64,000 nucleotides of DNA from Antedon mediterranea (GCF_964355755.1 NC_092677.1:7755001-7819000); one strand, 5' to 3'. Shown: positions 23,301 to 33,809, counted from the stretch's first letter. The notes: generated by a model not told the origin, from the letters alone. Translations and numbers: made by a program.

Positions 23301-24804
23301 GATTTTCAAACATTAGAATAAACGCTTATAATACTGCGCACCTCAACATAGCAATACTTATTTAAACAACTTAAAAAAAACTGTCTAAATCCAGAAAAAA
23401 AGTGATAATTACTGTATAATAATTAAAGGGTACGCGAGTGATACATAATTTATAATTATGCTAACATAGGCCTATTGTTTTATTTGTCTACAGAAAATGA
23501 CATTAATTTTACAGTAATTGAAATTTCATCGATTGCAATTGCATTTTTGTTTGGCTGCATAGTTGCAGGCTGTGTAATCTACAGTACAACGGTAAGGCAT
23601 AATTGTTTCCTACAATTTAAGTAAAATGTGTAAAAAACAGTACTATCTATAATAATACAATATTGAGCGACCGTTATCGTACCCAAAATAAGCAGAGCCA
23701 AGTAAACAGATTTTCCATTGGTAAAACATCAGGAAGGAGAAATAATGATTTATAACAATACTCAATTAGGTATTTCATTTCTTTAACCAACGTTTTTATA
23801 CGTTAATTATACAATATGTTTTCTTATAGACTGTAAACAAGTGTAAGAAGAAATCGGTAAATATTGAAATTTAAAAATGTCGTACTTTTGGTTTGTACAT
23901 GTTTATGCACATCTATATTGTTTTAAACTTATTTACATGTAGATGTTCAAATAATCTTGTTTCTCTTGCACAGAATGAAATCTCGACGAATTACCAACCT
24001 CATACCCAGAATCCGACAATCACTCAGGCACCACGTTTAGTGAGAAATAGACCCAGCAATGATTACAGCAAACAATCAATATACGACACTAACATCCAGC
24101 AGCCTCGTGCTGCTCAGCCTCGTGCTGGTCAACCCCGTGCTGGTCAACCCTGGGATGGTCAGCCTCGTGCTGGTAAACCCCGTGCTGGTCAACCCCGTGA
24201 TGGTCAACCCTGTGCTGGTCAACCATGTGCTGGTCAACCCTGTGCTGGTCGCTCTCAGTTCTCTGGTAATGGCGACGTTTGTGGTGTCGTTGACTTCAGT
24301 AGCTCCACATTAGGCGAAACTTCTAGTGTTGACAGATTCCAACATCCTAGTGATGGTGGCCAGAGCTCTTGTTCAGCCCGTAAAATGCCTGGTTTTAACC
24401 GCTTCCAACGCTCTTTTTCAGCTAGTAATCCGTCTGATGTTCCATCTGGTGTTAACTGCTTCCGACGCTCTTGTTCAGCTGGTGAGGAGCCATCTGAGGT
24501 TACCGGCATTGAGCTCTCTGATACTGCTGAAATGTCTGGAGTTACCTGCTTCCAACGCTCTGGTGGTGAACCTTCTCGTGTAACCATCCATCACACTTGT
24601 ACTGGAGTTGCAAGAGGGCCGCATGTTTTCACTGATGGTGCTATTAGTGTTGCTAACTACAAATCGTCTGGTGTTGATGGACCTGATGATTGCTTTCAAC
24701 CGCTTAGTGAAGCTTCATATGTCACCAGATCAAATGCAGTTAAATACAGTCAAGTTAATCTTGCTATTACAAACCAGAATGCTGTTTATCACACGATTGA
24801 GTAA
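20370..24804 (+). CDS. Single-pass receptor: signal peptide, Ig-like, Fn3, TM, ITIM-like tail
   Basis: Six exons join in frame (20370-20736, 22585-22638, 22936-23292, 23494-23591, 23830-23856, 23974-24804) to about 577 residues. Residues 1-27 are a signal peptide (core ILLCFHTSLLGLLLSV). Residues 28-122 are an Ig-like domain with five N-glycosylation sequons and the end motif AYGMYGCTV. Residues 141-250 are a fibronectin III domain (SLVIVWEWS...NLVPGTGYSFVFFARN). Residues 270-289 form a transmembrane helix, followed by the basic anchor KCKKKS. The cytoplasmic tail has ten 5-residue QPRAG-like repeats (344-393), repeated CFxRS motifs, and a C-terminal pair VKYSQV (Y559) and AVYHTI (Y573). The first fits the ITIM consensus and the second nearly does. 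I infer an inhibitory-type surface receptor. An internal acceptor at 20416 would allow a different 5' exon. Confidence 0.7.
20977..21013. repeat. Perfect 13-bp-stem hairpin in the receptor intron
   Basis: CTAGATGGTACGC and its exact reverse complement GCGTACCATCTAG enclose the 11-base loop TCGCTTCGCTC. The GC-rich core contrasts with the AT-rich intron. Confidence 0.75.
24100..24249 (+). repeat. In-frame 15-bp tandem repeat coding QPRAG-type pentapeptides
   Basis: Ten consecutive 15-bp units of the CARCCYYGTGCTGGT type code for QPRAA, QPRAG, QPWDG, KPRAG, QPRDG and QPCAG variants in the receptor tail. The variants grade from QPRAG to QPCAG along the array, as expected for slippage plus point changes. 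Length polymorphism is likely. Confidence 0.85.
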
Positions 24805-25239
24805 ACAAAAATGTATGTTGCTGTTATTTGAGGTTCATCTGTTTTAAGCCTCTTTTCCACTAGGCGGATTTTTTCGCAACTCGACTACACACTACAAGAG
24901 CGATTTTTTGCCGGGGAATCTTTGAATTCCCCTAAAGTATTTAGGTCATGTTAGAATGGCAATTTTTTTTAAGTAAATTGTTTTTTAGTCAAATTATGTC
25001 TTTGAAGACGACATAACACGTTTGTTATAATCACATTTAATTGAGGTCGTGAAAATGTTTCATAAACTAGCGTTCAAATATTGTACTGTTATTGCGTCTA
25101 GCGTAAACCGTTATTATGCTTCTTCTAACATACTAATAATCGATTTTTATATTTTGACCAAAGTGCCAATGACAATATAAAACACATTTTTAGAAAAATG
25201 GCCAAATATTGACTCTTTGAGGTAACATGCCCTGTACAG
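24805..25239. other. 3' flank of the receptor gene
   Basis: Non-coding. A small hairpin (GGGGAAT-CTTTGA-ATTCCCC) occurs near 24915. No clear polyadenylation signal is assigned. Confidence 0.4.
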
Positions 25240-26246
25240 GTATTTTTTCGAAAAAATGCCAAAATATCCACTTTTTAAAATTCAATAAATAGATCTAGAC
25301 CATAATATTGCCATATGTGCGCATATGTTGTGTTATCATCATCTTATAGAGCCATAGTAACTAGTTATGTCAAAAAATAAAAGGGTCAAAATTTGGCGCG
25401 TTTTTTTGCCAATTTTCCTGTACTATAGTACAGGGATATTTTTTTCGGAAAATGGCCAAAATATCCACTATTGAAAATTCAATAATTAAGCCATAATATT
25501 GCAATATATGCTCATATATTGTGTTATCATCATCTTGTATAGCCATAGTAACTAGTTATGTCAAAAAATAAAAGGGTCAAAATTTTGCCATTTTGTGGAA
25601 AAATGTTCTGTACTAATAGTACAGTTTTTTTTTCGGAAAATAGCCAAAATATCTACTTTTTAAAATTCAATAAGGCATAATATTGCCATATATGCGCATA
25701 TATTGTGTGTTATCATCGTCTTATAGAGCTATAGTATCTAGTTATGTCAAAAAATAAAAGGGTTTAATTTCGGCAATTTTTTGAAAATTTCCCTGTACAG
25801 GGTTTTTTTCGGAAAATAGCCAAAATATCTACTTTTTAAAATTCAATATTTAAGCCATAATATTGCCATATATAGCCAAATATGGCAAAAATATACTAGT
25901 ACAGGGATTTTTTTCAAAAAATGGCCAATTTTCGACCTTTTTATTTTTCGATAAAACTGGTTACTTTAGCACAATTTACATGCACAGAACCCATTATTCG
26001 ACTCTGTGCACGTTTATTATGCAATAGTAACCATTTATGTCAAAAAATAAATTGGTCTAAAATCGGCCATTTTTCGAAAATTTCCCTGTACAGGGATTTT
26101 TTTTAAAATGTCAAATTTTCGACCTTTTTATTTTTCGATAAAGGGGCGACTAATAGGTTCTGCGCATGTCAATTGTGCTATAGTAACCAGTTTTATCAAA
26201 AAATAAAAAGGTCGAAAATTTGACATTTAAAAAAAAATCCCTGTAC
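25240..26246. repeat. Tandem string of foldback MITEs (GTACAGGG ends)
   Basis: Five to six palindromic elements of about 155-195 bp abut one another. Each begins GTACAGGGAT-TTTTT and ends in the reverse complement. Junctions read CCCTGTACAGGG or CTGTACTATAGTACAGGG, the latter compatible with TA spacers. The best-preserved pair of arms (26089-26144 and 26190-26246) is nearly identical over ~55 bp: GTACAGGGATTTT, AATGTCAAATTTTCGACC, TTTTTATTTTTCGATAAA. Other copies have diverged centres carrying AGCCATAGTAACTAGTTATG. The string resumes at 56478, on the far side of the tandem transposon array. Confidence 0.7.
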
Positions 26247-26309
26247 TATGCGCTACAAATAACCCAATATGTGCTGTAGAATTGGACAATGAATTGAACA
26301 ACTGATTGA

Positions 26310-26440
26310 CCAATCAGAGCAGCGGAAAGCGTTCCAAAAGTTGAACAATCAGAGCACTGAAAAGTGACGTAATCAGGGCATTAGAAAAATTGTTCCAAAT
26401 TTGTCATTTTGACCAATCAGAACACTGAAAAGTGACGTAA
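26310..26440 (+). promoter_or_regulatory. CCAAT/CRE-type promoter region of the transposase gene
   Basis: CCAATCAG occurs at 26310 and 26413, a close AACAATCAG variant at 26345, and TGACGTAA (ATF/CREB-like) at 26365 and 26433. The second and third boxes sit in a duplicated CAATCAGARCACTGAAAAGTGACGTAAT module about 68 bp apart. It lies upstream of the first predicted donor (26611). The same block recurs 7,556 bp further on in each unit. The transcription start is not determined. Confidence 0.5.
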
Positions 26441-27425
26441 TTAATATGTGACTTCAACAAGTTTTTCACAACACAAACAATGATGAGATTTTGTCCAGAG
26501 ACTTACATGCGACAACATCTTTTTACAAATCCTCTAGACTTATTATTATTAATTTCAAGGCGAATTCTGGTAGTAGCTGTATTCAACTCGAACGTGTACT
26601 TGCATTAAAGGTAAGAGCGAAATTGATTTCATGCTTGAAATCGGCATTTAAAGTGTTGATAACTTGTTTGGTCTAGGCCTAGCCATAGTCAATAGAAACT
26701 ATGCCATGGCCTAGCAAATGTGTTTGTATGGGTGCCGACGCTAATTCTTGTTGGCGGTAGTCTGCTCTGTGTGTGGTAAAATGCATTTGCTATTATTACT
26801 TATCCCCCTAATTACCAGTAGGCCTACATATATTTCATAAAGTATTAACAATAACGCATGCCTTTATAGGTTAGTTAGGGTTAGATAGTGTCACTCGACA
26901 CTTACTTTAATTAATGTATTTACTAGGCCTATATAGCCTAGGCCTAGCTAGTAGGCTAGATAGAAAGACCTCTAGGTAGGCCTAGATCTTTTTTGGTTGC
27001 CATGAATTGTAAGTCAAACCATGGGCCTGTAAGTGCTAGGCCCTAGTAAGATGCTACCTACTTAAAGCTCCCTGTTATTTTTTTTCTTCAAAACTTACTA
27101 CAGTAGTTTAGACTAGGCCTAGGCTAGTATTTATCGTAGAACCATCCCATAGTAAATAAATTTAGTTTAAAGTAATTAAGCTATTCTTTAAAGTTTAATT
27201 TATTTAATATTTTAACAATCCTACTACTAGTTAGACTAGCCTATGTACCCTGTAATAGATTTTAGGCCTAAACATAATTTTAAACTATAAACAACTAAAT
27301 GTGTGCTGTATCAGAATAGCATCCATGGGAAACAGACTAAAGCCTTGTTCACATGTCAACCCTTTTAATTGATAGATAAACAATTTAACTTTTATTATAA
27401 TGATTGTTTAATTAAGTGTAGGCTT

Positions 27426-27542
27426 CAACTCTTTGATCTAAAGCATTCGTTTAATTAGGCAATCAACTGTATTTGTGGATTTAGATAAGATTCTCAAATA
27501 ATTTGATTGCATTAAAGGAAGTGCTCAGGGATCAAAGAGTTG
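27426..27542. repeat. Foldback element in intron 1 of the transposase gene
   Basis: CAACTCTTTGATC at 27426-27438 is exactly inverted at 27530-27542, with further imperfect pairing inside (GCAATCAA and TTTGATTGC). It looks like a ~117-bp MITE captured by the larger transposon and is repeated in every unit. Confidence 0.5.
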
Positions 27543-27966
27543 ATACATACACTGTTTAATAAACAAAGATTATTCAGTTTACTCTAATTTATGTTGTAAT
27601 TCTTTATATAGTTTTCTTAATTGAAAAAAAAACATAATTATTCATATGTAATATTTTCTTAATTTAATTTAGATAAAATAGTTTGTTCTTAGTAGATATG
27701 TTTTAATGCTATATGTAATTCATTTTATTAATATTTTACATTTAAAGTCTTGGTCTACTATTAATTATTACTTGAGAAATTTTAACCCACAGATATTTTA
27801 TTTTATTTAGATTTGATTTTCTTTTATTTACAGCCATTTACTACAACTGCACGGTGCACAGTGGCATTATACGGGTAAAATTTTCTTTTTTACATACTTT
27901 ACTTACATATATTTTTGCCTTTGATCAGTTTTTTTAGTTTTGCAGGTGTTCAATAGACAGTACAGT

Positions 27967-30900
27967 ATGTTCAGACCAACTTTTCGGCGCAGTGAAGAGG
28001 GTGCCTTAATTCTTGAAGATACATCTGCTGCTGTAGTATTTAACAGCTTGAGAAAACGACCAACTGGCAAGTGTCTAACTCCTGATGATGTACGCCAAGA
28101 TGCCTTGAAGGAGGTGTGCAGGCTGGGTGGAAACACCAAAGATGAATGTGATGTGTTGGGCTGCTACAAGTTTCAGCATAGTAAATACAGTGGACAAACA
28201 TTCAAGTGGATGGTCGAAAATGTACTGGAATATGCAGTATGTTTTGTTATTAAAATGGCTAATGAAATTCCAAGTACAAGTTCACTTAGTATTAACAAAT
28301 TCAACTTTAAGAGGTACTTGGAGTCTTTCCCAGAAGGCAAAGAAGCCATAGCAATGAAAGAAATAAAACGCCGCAGGAAATGCCCAACTAGACAGACATC
28401 GTACATACCTGTTGGTATTAAGCTACAAAAGGTTGAGGATGTCACAGATGAAACACTTTCTGGTACTGATGTCTTTGATGCTTCTTTGCAACCATCAACC
28501 TCATATGCACCAGGTAAGACTTATTCCATATTTGTGTTTTTTGTGCATTTTCTAAATTACAAATTTCAGGTTTTGCATTTTTAGTGCCTGTGTATGTTGT
28601 AGGCTTGCTGGGTTTACGTTTTTTTTTATGCATTCATTTATACTCAATCATAAAATCGTGTTGTTTAAATACATTGTTTTATAGCATACTGTAGATAGCG
28701 AATGAAGTAGTAGTTTACTGCTAAATATTCTTTAATTTTCCGTCTTACAGCTCAACCAAATACATCTTATGAACCTGTTAGTACTATGCCATCCACTACA
28801 ATAACTATCAAACAGAGTGAAGGTAGTTTATTTCAGTGTAATTTTAATTATTTTGTTTGATTTTTAAAACTAGAAAATGAAAATTACATAATGTAGTTTC
28901 ATAAATTATACAATTTTGTTTTGGTTTTTCTTGCAGATTGTCTCATACCAGATAAATGGAAGAAGAACTTGCCCGAGATCGATCAGCAGTGGATTTCAAA
29001 AACCTTATTCAAGAAATCGAAGAAGGGGACTGCAGAGTTGGATTCAACTAAACTCAAACAACTTTGGTATTATCCACCTCAACCGGATCCGCTCAACAAA
29101 AACATACCCATGGCCAACAGTTACTTCGGTCATCGTCTTCTTCTTTGGTTGCCCCGCAAGACTTGGCAGGTCAAGCTGGTCTGCCCTCGGCCAGAATGCA
29201 AGAGCTATCCACTAACATCAGGCGGCCTCCATGGAATCGTTCGTCCGGTCCTGGATTTAGACTGCCACTACTTTCTTGCAACAGAGCAACTGAGGTGCTC
29301 TAATTGCAAACAAAGACAAATTGGCTGGAGTGAAAACATTTTAAAGCAACTTGATTTAGAACATCGCCTTCAGTTTCCTGTTGTACTTTCGTATCACTTG
29401 GCCTGCGACAACCGGGTCCTGCAGCTTCTAAAGTACCGCGGTCTCGGTAACAGTCCATCACAGCTTCGCCAACAAGTCTTAGAACAACACACAAGGCGGT
29501 GGAATGAGAGAGTGGCTCTCTACTTAGAAAATTGCAAGAAGTTCTGTGGTTCTCGTGATGATTATGTCATTGCTGCTTCTAAATTTGATGAGGTGTCTAA
29601 AATGATTCCTGTTCCCTCTGTCCAATGGTTCCTTACCATCTACTGCAACGAAGTAATGGGAAGAATCGACGAACTCAAGGCTTCTATCACATCGACGTTC
29701 GGAAGAGTGTTGAAGATTGACTCGACCAAAAGGGTAAATAATTTATAAACAATACTATTTCTGCAATTTACTTTTAATTATTTTAATTTTTTTTTTTTTG
29801 CAGATTGTGGGGAAGCTTTCTTCCGAATAAATTTGTTTGGGTTTTTTTGCAGATTGTAAGGAAGCTAGCCGGTCGTGCATGTGGAACAGGAGCGTGGGCA
29901 ACAAACGTCGGAAATGAGTACGGCCAGGTGCTCATTACAGTCCTGACTGCTGCAGAAGGATGTGGCTTAAACAACATGACAAACGGCATCATTAACCGAT
30001 ATGCTTTGGCAGGCGTACCTCCTCCCGAGATTCTCTACGTCGACCGTGACTGCTGCGGTCATTCAAGCATAAGGAAGATGTTCAGCGCCTGGCCTGACAT
30101 GAAAATTCGTCTGGACATCTGGCACTTCATGAGGAGAATTGCTGCAGCTTGTTCAACAGAATCACATCAGTTGTATCCGATATTTCTCAAACGTCTTTCC
30201 GCTTGCATTTTTGAGTGGAGCGCTGACGATGTTGAACGTCTGAAGCTCGCCAAGCGTGAACAGCTCATTGCAAGCAAGAAGCATTCCAACCCAACAGACG
30301 ACATCATATTGAAAAACATCAGCAAGAAGGAGTATGCTTTACATTGTCGCAGGACAACACGAGGGACTCGCGAGACTGCCAACCTAATCCGAGAGCTGCT
30401 GACTTCCCTCGATGGTGAAGAAGGCCGTGACACAATGGGCGTCCCACTCTTAGACTCTGAACAGACCTGGGATATCTGGAGCTCACAAGAGCGACACATC
30501 GCCTGCATCCAGGATCCAGAAGGCATCCCGCTCTACACAAAAACCAGTGAGATGCTTAAGGGTGGAGTTACCTTGCCAGTATATCGTTGCGCAAGAGGCT
30601 CCACTTCTTTGGAATCGTTTCATCTTCATCTTAACAGGTTTATTCCAGGTACAGTATTACTTTTTATTTGGTATCTACCAAATCTTCAAACCGATCTACA
30701 GATTTTTGTATTATTTCATTATTATGGATGTTTTATTTTTTTCTCAGGTGAGCGTGCTAGCGACTTACATTTCCAAGCTTACCTGATGGATGGACTTGTT
30801 CGATGGAATGCAAACCGTGCACTAGCCGCTACCCAGTCTGGAGGACCCATCTCCAGTACATATAGTGGACTGCATCAGCATGCTCTCAACATACTGGCAG

Positions 30901-32569
30901 AGCAAGTGATTGGCAAAAAAGTGTACAAAAGTTTTATCATTCCAAACAAGTACACTGGAGAACTCATCGGAGTGGAGTACCTGTACAACCAGTCGAACAA
31001 AGTGCTCGAAACTCAATTTCCTGTCAAAACAGATACCATTTATGATGAAGACTTTGATGAAGAAATTTACACTTTTGATGTTGATGAAGGGTATGATGAC
31101 AAGACTCAACCAGACTACAAACCACCTAAGCGTTGTTTTAAACCTCGAAATGCTAAAGAACCCTCACCACCCCAGCTGGAGCCCTTGCCTTCATGTGACG
31201 ATAATGATGATGATGATGGTGAAGGAAAAGCAGCCCTTTTTGACACAGTGAGTTAAATTTGTATCATTAGCTTCTACCTCACAAATTTTGTTTCTGTTTT
31301 GAAATACAATGCACGAGTCTGATTATATATTTTGTTTTCATATTTTACAATTTAGGAACTTGAGGATTCCACTGGACCGGACAACATTCCAGGCTACGCC
31401 AAAGTTGAAGCCCTGGCAGACTACCTTATGCAGTTTAAGGAAGACAGTGGAGTGATAAGTCAAAGTCATGCTGAACATGTCGCAAAGTTGTGGAACAACC
31501 TGGATGCTTATGACAAAACCATTAAGCGCAAAGCACGGCATCAAGATTACCTGACGAAAGGCAGGTTCAAGAAAAGTAAAACTACTTCCGTAATACCTGG
31601 TGTCGAAAGCACTCGACGGTAAGGCAGTTTCCAGCGTTTTTTACTTTGTTGCATGATGTGTCTTAAATCTAACTTGTTTCTTTGTTTTTTTTTTAAAAGA
31701 TGCTTCTTAGGTCAGAACACCGGGCCAGCTCAGTGGCCGGACTGCAATCGATATATGGAGTGCATTATTACAAAACTATGTGAAGCGTATCCATCTACCG
31801 TATCTATCGAAGGTAAACGTTTCCAGCGCTGGCCGCTCATTACCAAAGGCTACAAGAACATTCGTCGGAAAGTGCTATCGAATGGACACCTGATGTTGTT
31901 TGCTAAGCTTCAGTTGATGGAGATAAATCGTACGACACTCATCCAGTGGTGAGTTTTTACTTGTTATTGATTGTTATTTTACGCTACAGTAAATACATTA
32001 AAGTTTTTAAATACTGTGTTTGATTTATTTTCAACAGGTACAACAGAACGTCAAAGAAGCAAGAGCGGCAAGTGTTGGAATCTGGCATCTCGGCAACAAT
32101 ACCCAAACTTGTCTCTGATAAAACCCTACTTGAACCTTTAACCAAGCCAGCGGTGCTAAACGTTCATACAAGCGCTCCATCTTTCACATTTGTCCTACCA
32201 AAAAACACTTCCGGCCTAGCGACTCTAGGAAACAGACCGTCGATCCCAGTTCCTGGCGAGATAGCAAAACCACCACCGTCAGTCCCTGAGGCTAGCAGTA
32301 CTCGTATTCCTAGAACTACCCTCTTGTACAGAAAACGAGTGGCTAAAGACATATCGGAAGGGAAACCGATCAAAATATACAAACCAAGAACGTCTGCGAT
32401 TGTGTGCTCAAAGTGTAAGCAACCAAGATTAAATAAGAACCACACTCAGTACTATGGAAATTGGTATTGTGCTGCAACATCTGATGTGACTTTTAAAGAA
32501 TGGAAATCGGCTATGGTTGCCATCCGTCGCCTTCGTCAAGAGAGGAAAAAAAAGCAGCAAAAAGAATGA
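27967..32569 (+). CDS. DUF6729-type, DDE transposase-like protein, copy 1
   Basis: Eight coding exons: 27967-28513, 28751-28822, 28937-29733, 29853-30648, 30748-31247, 31356-31618, 31700-31948 and 32038-32569. Together they give 1,251 residues with every junction in frame. Non-coding exons are likely at the end of 26610 and at 27834-27874. The first exons encode a GQTFKWMVENVLEYAV segment. Exon 3 of the CDS (residues 207-472) has the DUF6729-like part with paired cysteines (LVCPRPECKSY, LRCSNCKQ). Candidate catalytic acids are D468 (KIDSTKR), D536 (LYVDRDCC) or D560 (RLDIWHFMRR), and E726 (STSLESFHLHL). An acidic stretch lies near 890 and a CxxC-H-C zinc-type motif at 1198-1219. I recognise the family from memory; the transposase role is inferred from the acid triad and the unit's structure. 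The start ATG is the first in frame, although the frame is open further upstream. Confidence 0.75.
29792..29860 (+). promoter_or_regulatory. Duplicated 3' splice acceptors, 49 nt apart
   Basis: Two acceptor blocks of nearly the same sequence, TTTTTTTGCAGATTGTGGGG and TTTTTTTGCAGATTGTAAGG, end at 29803 and 29852. Only the second keeps the reading frame. The first, with the longer pyrimidine tract, adds eight codons and then TAA, giving a product of about 480 residues that keeps the DUF6729-like part and loses most of the catalytic region. The arrangement is unchanged in all four copies (also near 37360, 44916 and 52472). Confidence 0.65.
30649..30747 (+). other. 99-nt intron, open in frame
   Basis: Donor CCAG/GTACAG and acceptor TTTTTTCTCAG/GTGAG fit an intron splitting a glycine codon after FIPG. 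Its length is a multiple of three and it has no stop, so retention would insert 33 mostly hydrophobic residues just after the candidate catalytic glutamate. Confidence 0.6.
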
Positions 32570-33799
32570 TTCCAAATGATTGTTGTAGCCATGGATAGTT
32601 TTTATACTGTTTCGTATATCTTCAATTTTTATTTGTTCTGTGATTTTATATTCACTTTTTACAAAATATTTGTATTTTATGCAATTTGGCCATTGGGCCA
32701 CCATATCTAATGGTATTCTGAATGTGCAGTAAAGTTAATAATAATAATAAAAAAAAAAAGTTTTTAATGCTGCCAAATCCAAAGAGCAATAATTAATGTT
32801 GTAAATTATTTTGTAATTTTTATAAATTACATTCAGTTTTAATTATTACATTATAATTTACATTATATCATTCATTGCACTTTGTATTTGAAGGTCCCAA
32901 GCCCTTACAAAAAAAGCAGAGGGGAAACTTTTGCAGTTGAGTGTACATTAAATGGTGAATTCTATATTCTTGTCAAGACTATTTCCTTAGTAGTGTAAAT
33001 TCTCAACTATTTTATATTTATTTCAAGAGCAATTCCACTACAATTCATTTTGATGTGAATCAAATAATTCATTCCACCAATTCTAATAATATATTTTGAT
33101 AATAACTCATACTATAGAGGTTATTATCCAGTAACCTTCAGTTACTCCTCTTACAGTTACACATATCCTATGATACCATGTGGCCTAGAAAAAAAGCCCC
33201 AGACAAAGTTAACGGTAATTTTGTCTACATTTTTGAAAAAGGCTGACTTATCAAACTACTTGGAATATGGTTGGCCAATCAGAAGTCAGGGTGGGTTTTT
33301 TAAATAGTTACATAGTATTTAACATATATATACAATTTTGATTGACAATTGTTCACACCCTAAAAACACAACAAAAAACGTCTCGTCATATTAAAAGAAC
33401 TAACGATTAATACAACATACATATTGTAGTCGAATTTACCGTGTTTTAAAAAACAAAATTCATGTACTGTAGTACAAGGATTTTTCGAAAATTGGATGAA
33501 AAAAATGTCGACTTTCTCAACTTTTAACAAAAAATTTAAGTCTTATTATTCTATTATTTAATATTTTTATTCATTTAATACATCGATCATGTGATAAACC
33601 CCTAAAATTGACAGTTTTTAGTATGCCGGTATTCAAAACAACCTCCTAGATTCTTGGGTCCCATTGGCCAATTGTCTAGTTTCCTCATTATCTAATGACC
33701 CAGTCCAATTCAGTTTTAATGACCCCACATGGCTCTGTCCATTTCTTGTCCATTTATTTTTGCGTTCTTTACCGTTTCGAGTGAGAAGATTGAGTTGTA
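32570..33799 (+). other. 3' non-coding part of the transposon unit
   Basis: AATAAA lies at 32746-32751, followed by an A run, about 180 nt after the stop. Beyond it are AT-rich DNA, a TACTGTAGTACAAGGATTTTT stretch near 33463 that resembles the GTACAGGG MITE ends, and the terminal TTGTA at 33795-33799. No further gene is seen. Confidence 0.5.
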
Positions 33800-33809
33800 C
33801 CCTATGCGC

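Larger units (their letters stand above)
26254..33809 (+). mobile_element. Tandem transposon unit 1 of 4 (7,556 bp)
   Basis: The unit runs from TACAAATAACCCAATATG to TTGTACC and is followed by the 8 bp CTATGCGC shared with the next copy. Ends are weakly inverted: TACAA at the start, TTGTA at the end. CTATGCGC also precedes the unit at 26246-26253. Inside are a promoter-like region, a 5' non-coding exon, one complete transposase-like gene, an AATAAA at 32746 and about 1 kb of non-coding 3' sequence. It differs from units 2-4 by AA instead of GG at 27065-27066; I saw no other difference. Confidence 0.85.

Noticed and set aside
24100-24249. CRISPR-like regular array
   Set aside because: Units are 15 bp, directly adjacent without spacers, and in frame in a eukaryotic exon.
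26491-26676. 61-codon open frame preserved in all array copies (26491, 34047, 41603, 49159)
   Set aside because: It has no ATG start and crosses the exon 1 donor. Its preservation is explained by the near-identity of the units.
30167-30526. 119-codon minus-strand frame, repeated in each unit
   Set aside because: It is antisense to the transposase coding exon and has low-quality composition, so it is a shadow frame.
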